Assembly: GCF_040256645.1 (NCBI RefSeq)
Contig: NZ_CP158281.1
Location: forward strand, 2,976,001-3,040,000
DNA: 64,000 nucleotides
Source: Brevibacterium sp. CBA3109
GTDB lineage: Bacteria; Actinomycetota; Actinomycetes; Actinomycetales; Brevibacteriaceae
Direction: 5' to 3'
The position numbers and the translations under genes were made by a program. The notes below the pieces were generated by a model. The model made no database searches. It saw only the letters and a program-made list of their open reading frames with translations, and had not been told where the DNA came from. This document shows positions 63,140 through 64,000 of this stretch, piece after piece (within the stretch, counting starts at the first letter, position 1; every line of letters starts with the position of its first letter).

Positions 63140-64000
63140 CATCGGATCCGGCTGCCAGTCCACCTTCCCAGACCTGCCCCGGACCGACACCGACACCGCT
63201 GTCGGATCCTGCCTTCTCGGTGCCCGCCGAGGTTGACCTCAGGCAGGTCACGGACGCGGACTCGGTCCTCATCGCCCTCGACTTCGACGGTGTGCTCTCA
63301 CCCCTGCAGGACAACCCCGAACTGTCCCGGATGCTCCCTAAGTCCGAACGCGCGATCGCTGATCTCAGCATCCTGCCCGACACCCGGGTGGCTCTGGTCT
63401 CCGGCCGGGACATCGCAACCCTGCGCCATCTGGCCGATCCACCCGAGGGGGTGTGGCTGGTGGGTTCACACGGCGCCGAGGTGGACCTGGGTGCGTCATC
63501 GCCGGCATCGTCTCCGTCACCCGCAGTGACGATGACTCAGCCTGAGGTCAGTACCGAGGAACAGCAGATGCTCACTGCGATCGACGCCCACATCGACTCC
63601 TTCGAACATGACTTGTCGTCGGGATCAGGCCTGGGCTCGCAGTCTGGCTCGGGTTCGGTCACTGAGGTCAGGGTCGAGCGGAAGCCATTCTCACGCACGG
63701 TGCACACGCGCGGCCTCGACGCGGAATTCGCATCCGCCTTGCACGCTCATGTCATCGCCGTGCAGGCCGAGCATCCCGGGATCCGCGTCATCGAGGGCCA
63801 CGACATCACCGAACTCGCAGTCAAGACGACAACGAAGGGCGATGGCCTGCGGGCTCTCATCGCAGCAGGGACCCCTTCAGCCGTCCTCTACCTCGGCGAC
63901 GATGTCACCGACGAGGATGCCTTCGCCGAACTCGAAGACCTGACCATGGGTCTGGGCATCAAGGTCGGGCCGGCCCCGACTCGCGCACCGTGGCGGATCA
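63136..64000 (+). CDS. otsB: trehalose-6-phosphate phosphatase, partial (runs off the right edge)
   Basis: About 288 codons seen and no stop. GTG 63136 overlaps the otsA stop (GTGA). After a Pro/Ser/Thr lead of 30-40 residues comes HAD motif I (IALDFDGVLSPL, Asp49/Asp51), motif II (ALVSGRDIATLRHL), a Ser/Gly-rich insert (about 115-180), VRVERKPFSRTVHTRG, motif III region with KGDGLRAL and motif IV YLGDDVTDEDAF. Completes the OtsAB route. Confidence 0.93.
   Translation, partial: MTSDPAASPPSQTCPGPTPTPLSDPAFSVPAEVDLRQVTDADSVLIALDFDGVLSPLQDNPELSRMLPKSERAIADLSILPDTRVALVSGRDIATLRHLADPPEGVWLVGSHGAEVDLGASSPASSPSPAVTMTQPEVSTEEQQMLTAIDAHIDSFEHDLSSGSGLGSQSGSGSVTEVRVERKPFSRTVHTRGLDAEFASALHAHVIAVQAEHPGIRVIEGHDITELAVKTTTKGDGLRALIAAGTPSAVLYLGDDVTDEDAFAELEDLTMGLGIKVGPAPTRAPWRI

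Overview
The window is chromosomal DNA from a high-GC Gram-positive bacterium, most likely a Micrococcales actinobacterium. A Brevibacterium-like genome is my best guess, but that is inference. The evidence is the strong G/C bias at third codon positions, the frequent GTG starts and TGATG/ATGA/GTGA overlaps, and a set of actinobacterial families: DUF3027, DUF3263 next to a LytR_C protein, DUF1707, WXG100, PspAA/PspAB, the paired XPB-type helicase genes and a DtxR/IdeR-type regulator.

Layout. 1-3340: galU (partial) diverges from a 5-formyl-THF cyclo-ligase, an FmdB-like zinc ribbon, a SAF-domain protein and mscL. 3435-8571: a giant DUF4011-type helicase/nuclease-like protein with a degraded ATPase site, overlapped by a small unknown gene. 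8679-11943: tRNA-Arg(CCT), a double UspA protein, an HNH endonuclease and an NlpC/P60 cell-wall hydrolase. 12319-13650: an IS30-family element sitting in a short repeat array behind a DtxR-type regulator. 14642-20716: pdxH, serC, and a csp-DUF3027-MFS-DUF456 cluster. 20789-26572: the XPB-type helicase pair, an EamA transporter and a CGNR zinc-finger regulator. 26839-31875: a two-component system translationally coupled to an HtrA protease, then a WXG100 protein. 32077-34903: a phage-shock operon (pspA-pspAA-htpX-pspAB) ending in a perfect palindromic terminator. 34983-41918: S4 protein, membrane proteins, a frameshifted SnoaL-like gene, CIRCE-controlled groEL, cspA, LytR_C and DUF3263 genes. 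42458-47901: aldehyde dehydrogenase, ung, a ThrE-type exporter and an amidohydrolase. 48080-51591: an SGNH hydrolase, a candidate kynurenine formamidase, a PaaX-like regulator and tryptophan 2,3-dioxygenase. 51676-53201: a protealysin-like protease with its emfourin-type inhibitor. 53341-58301: a broken LtrA gene, a second two-component system, MFS, a free-standing UbiB/AarF tail and a membrane protein behind a strong dyad. 58370-64000: tRNA-Thr(TGT), a DsbA-like protein, a Ser/Thr kinase and otsA-otsB (partial).

How it fits together. Envelope and protein-quality stress dominates: mscL, PSP operon, HtrA with its two-component system, HtpX, GroEL, two cold-shock proteins, trehalose synthesis, DsbA and a eukaryotic-type kinase. 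A second module is tryptophan catabolism. Several intergenic regions carry short degenerate tandem arrays (unit about 16-18 bp), all different in sequence, close to gene ends or 5' leaders. This is the most unusual genome-level feature here. The most intriguing single genes are the degenerate DUF4011 protein with its small partner and the protealysin-emfourin pair.
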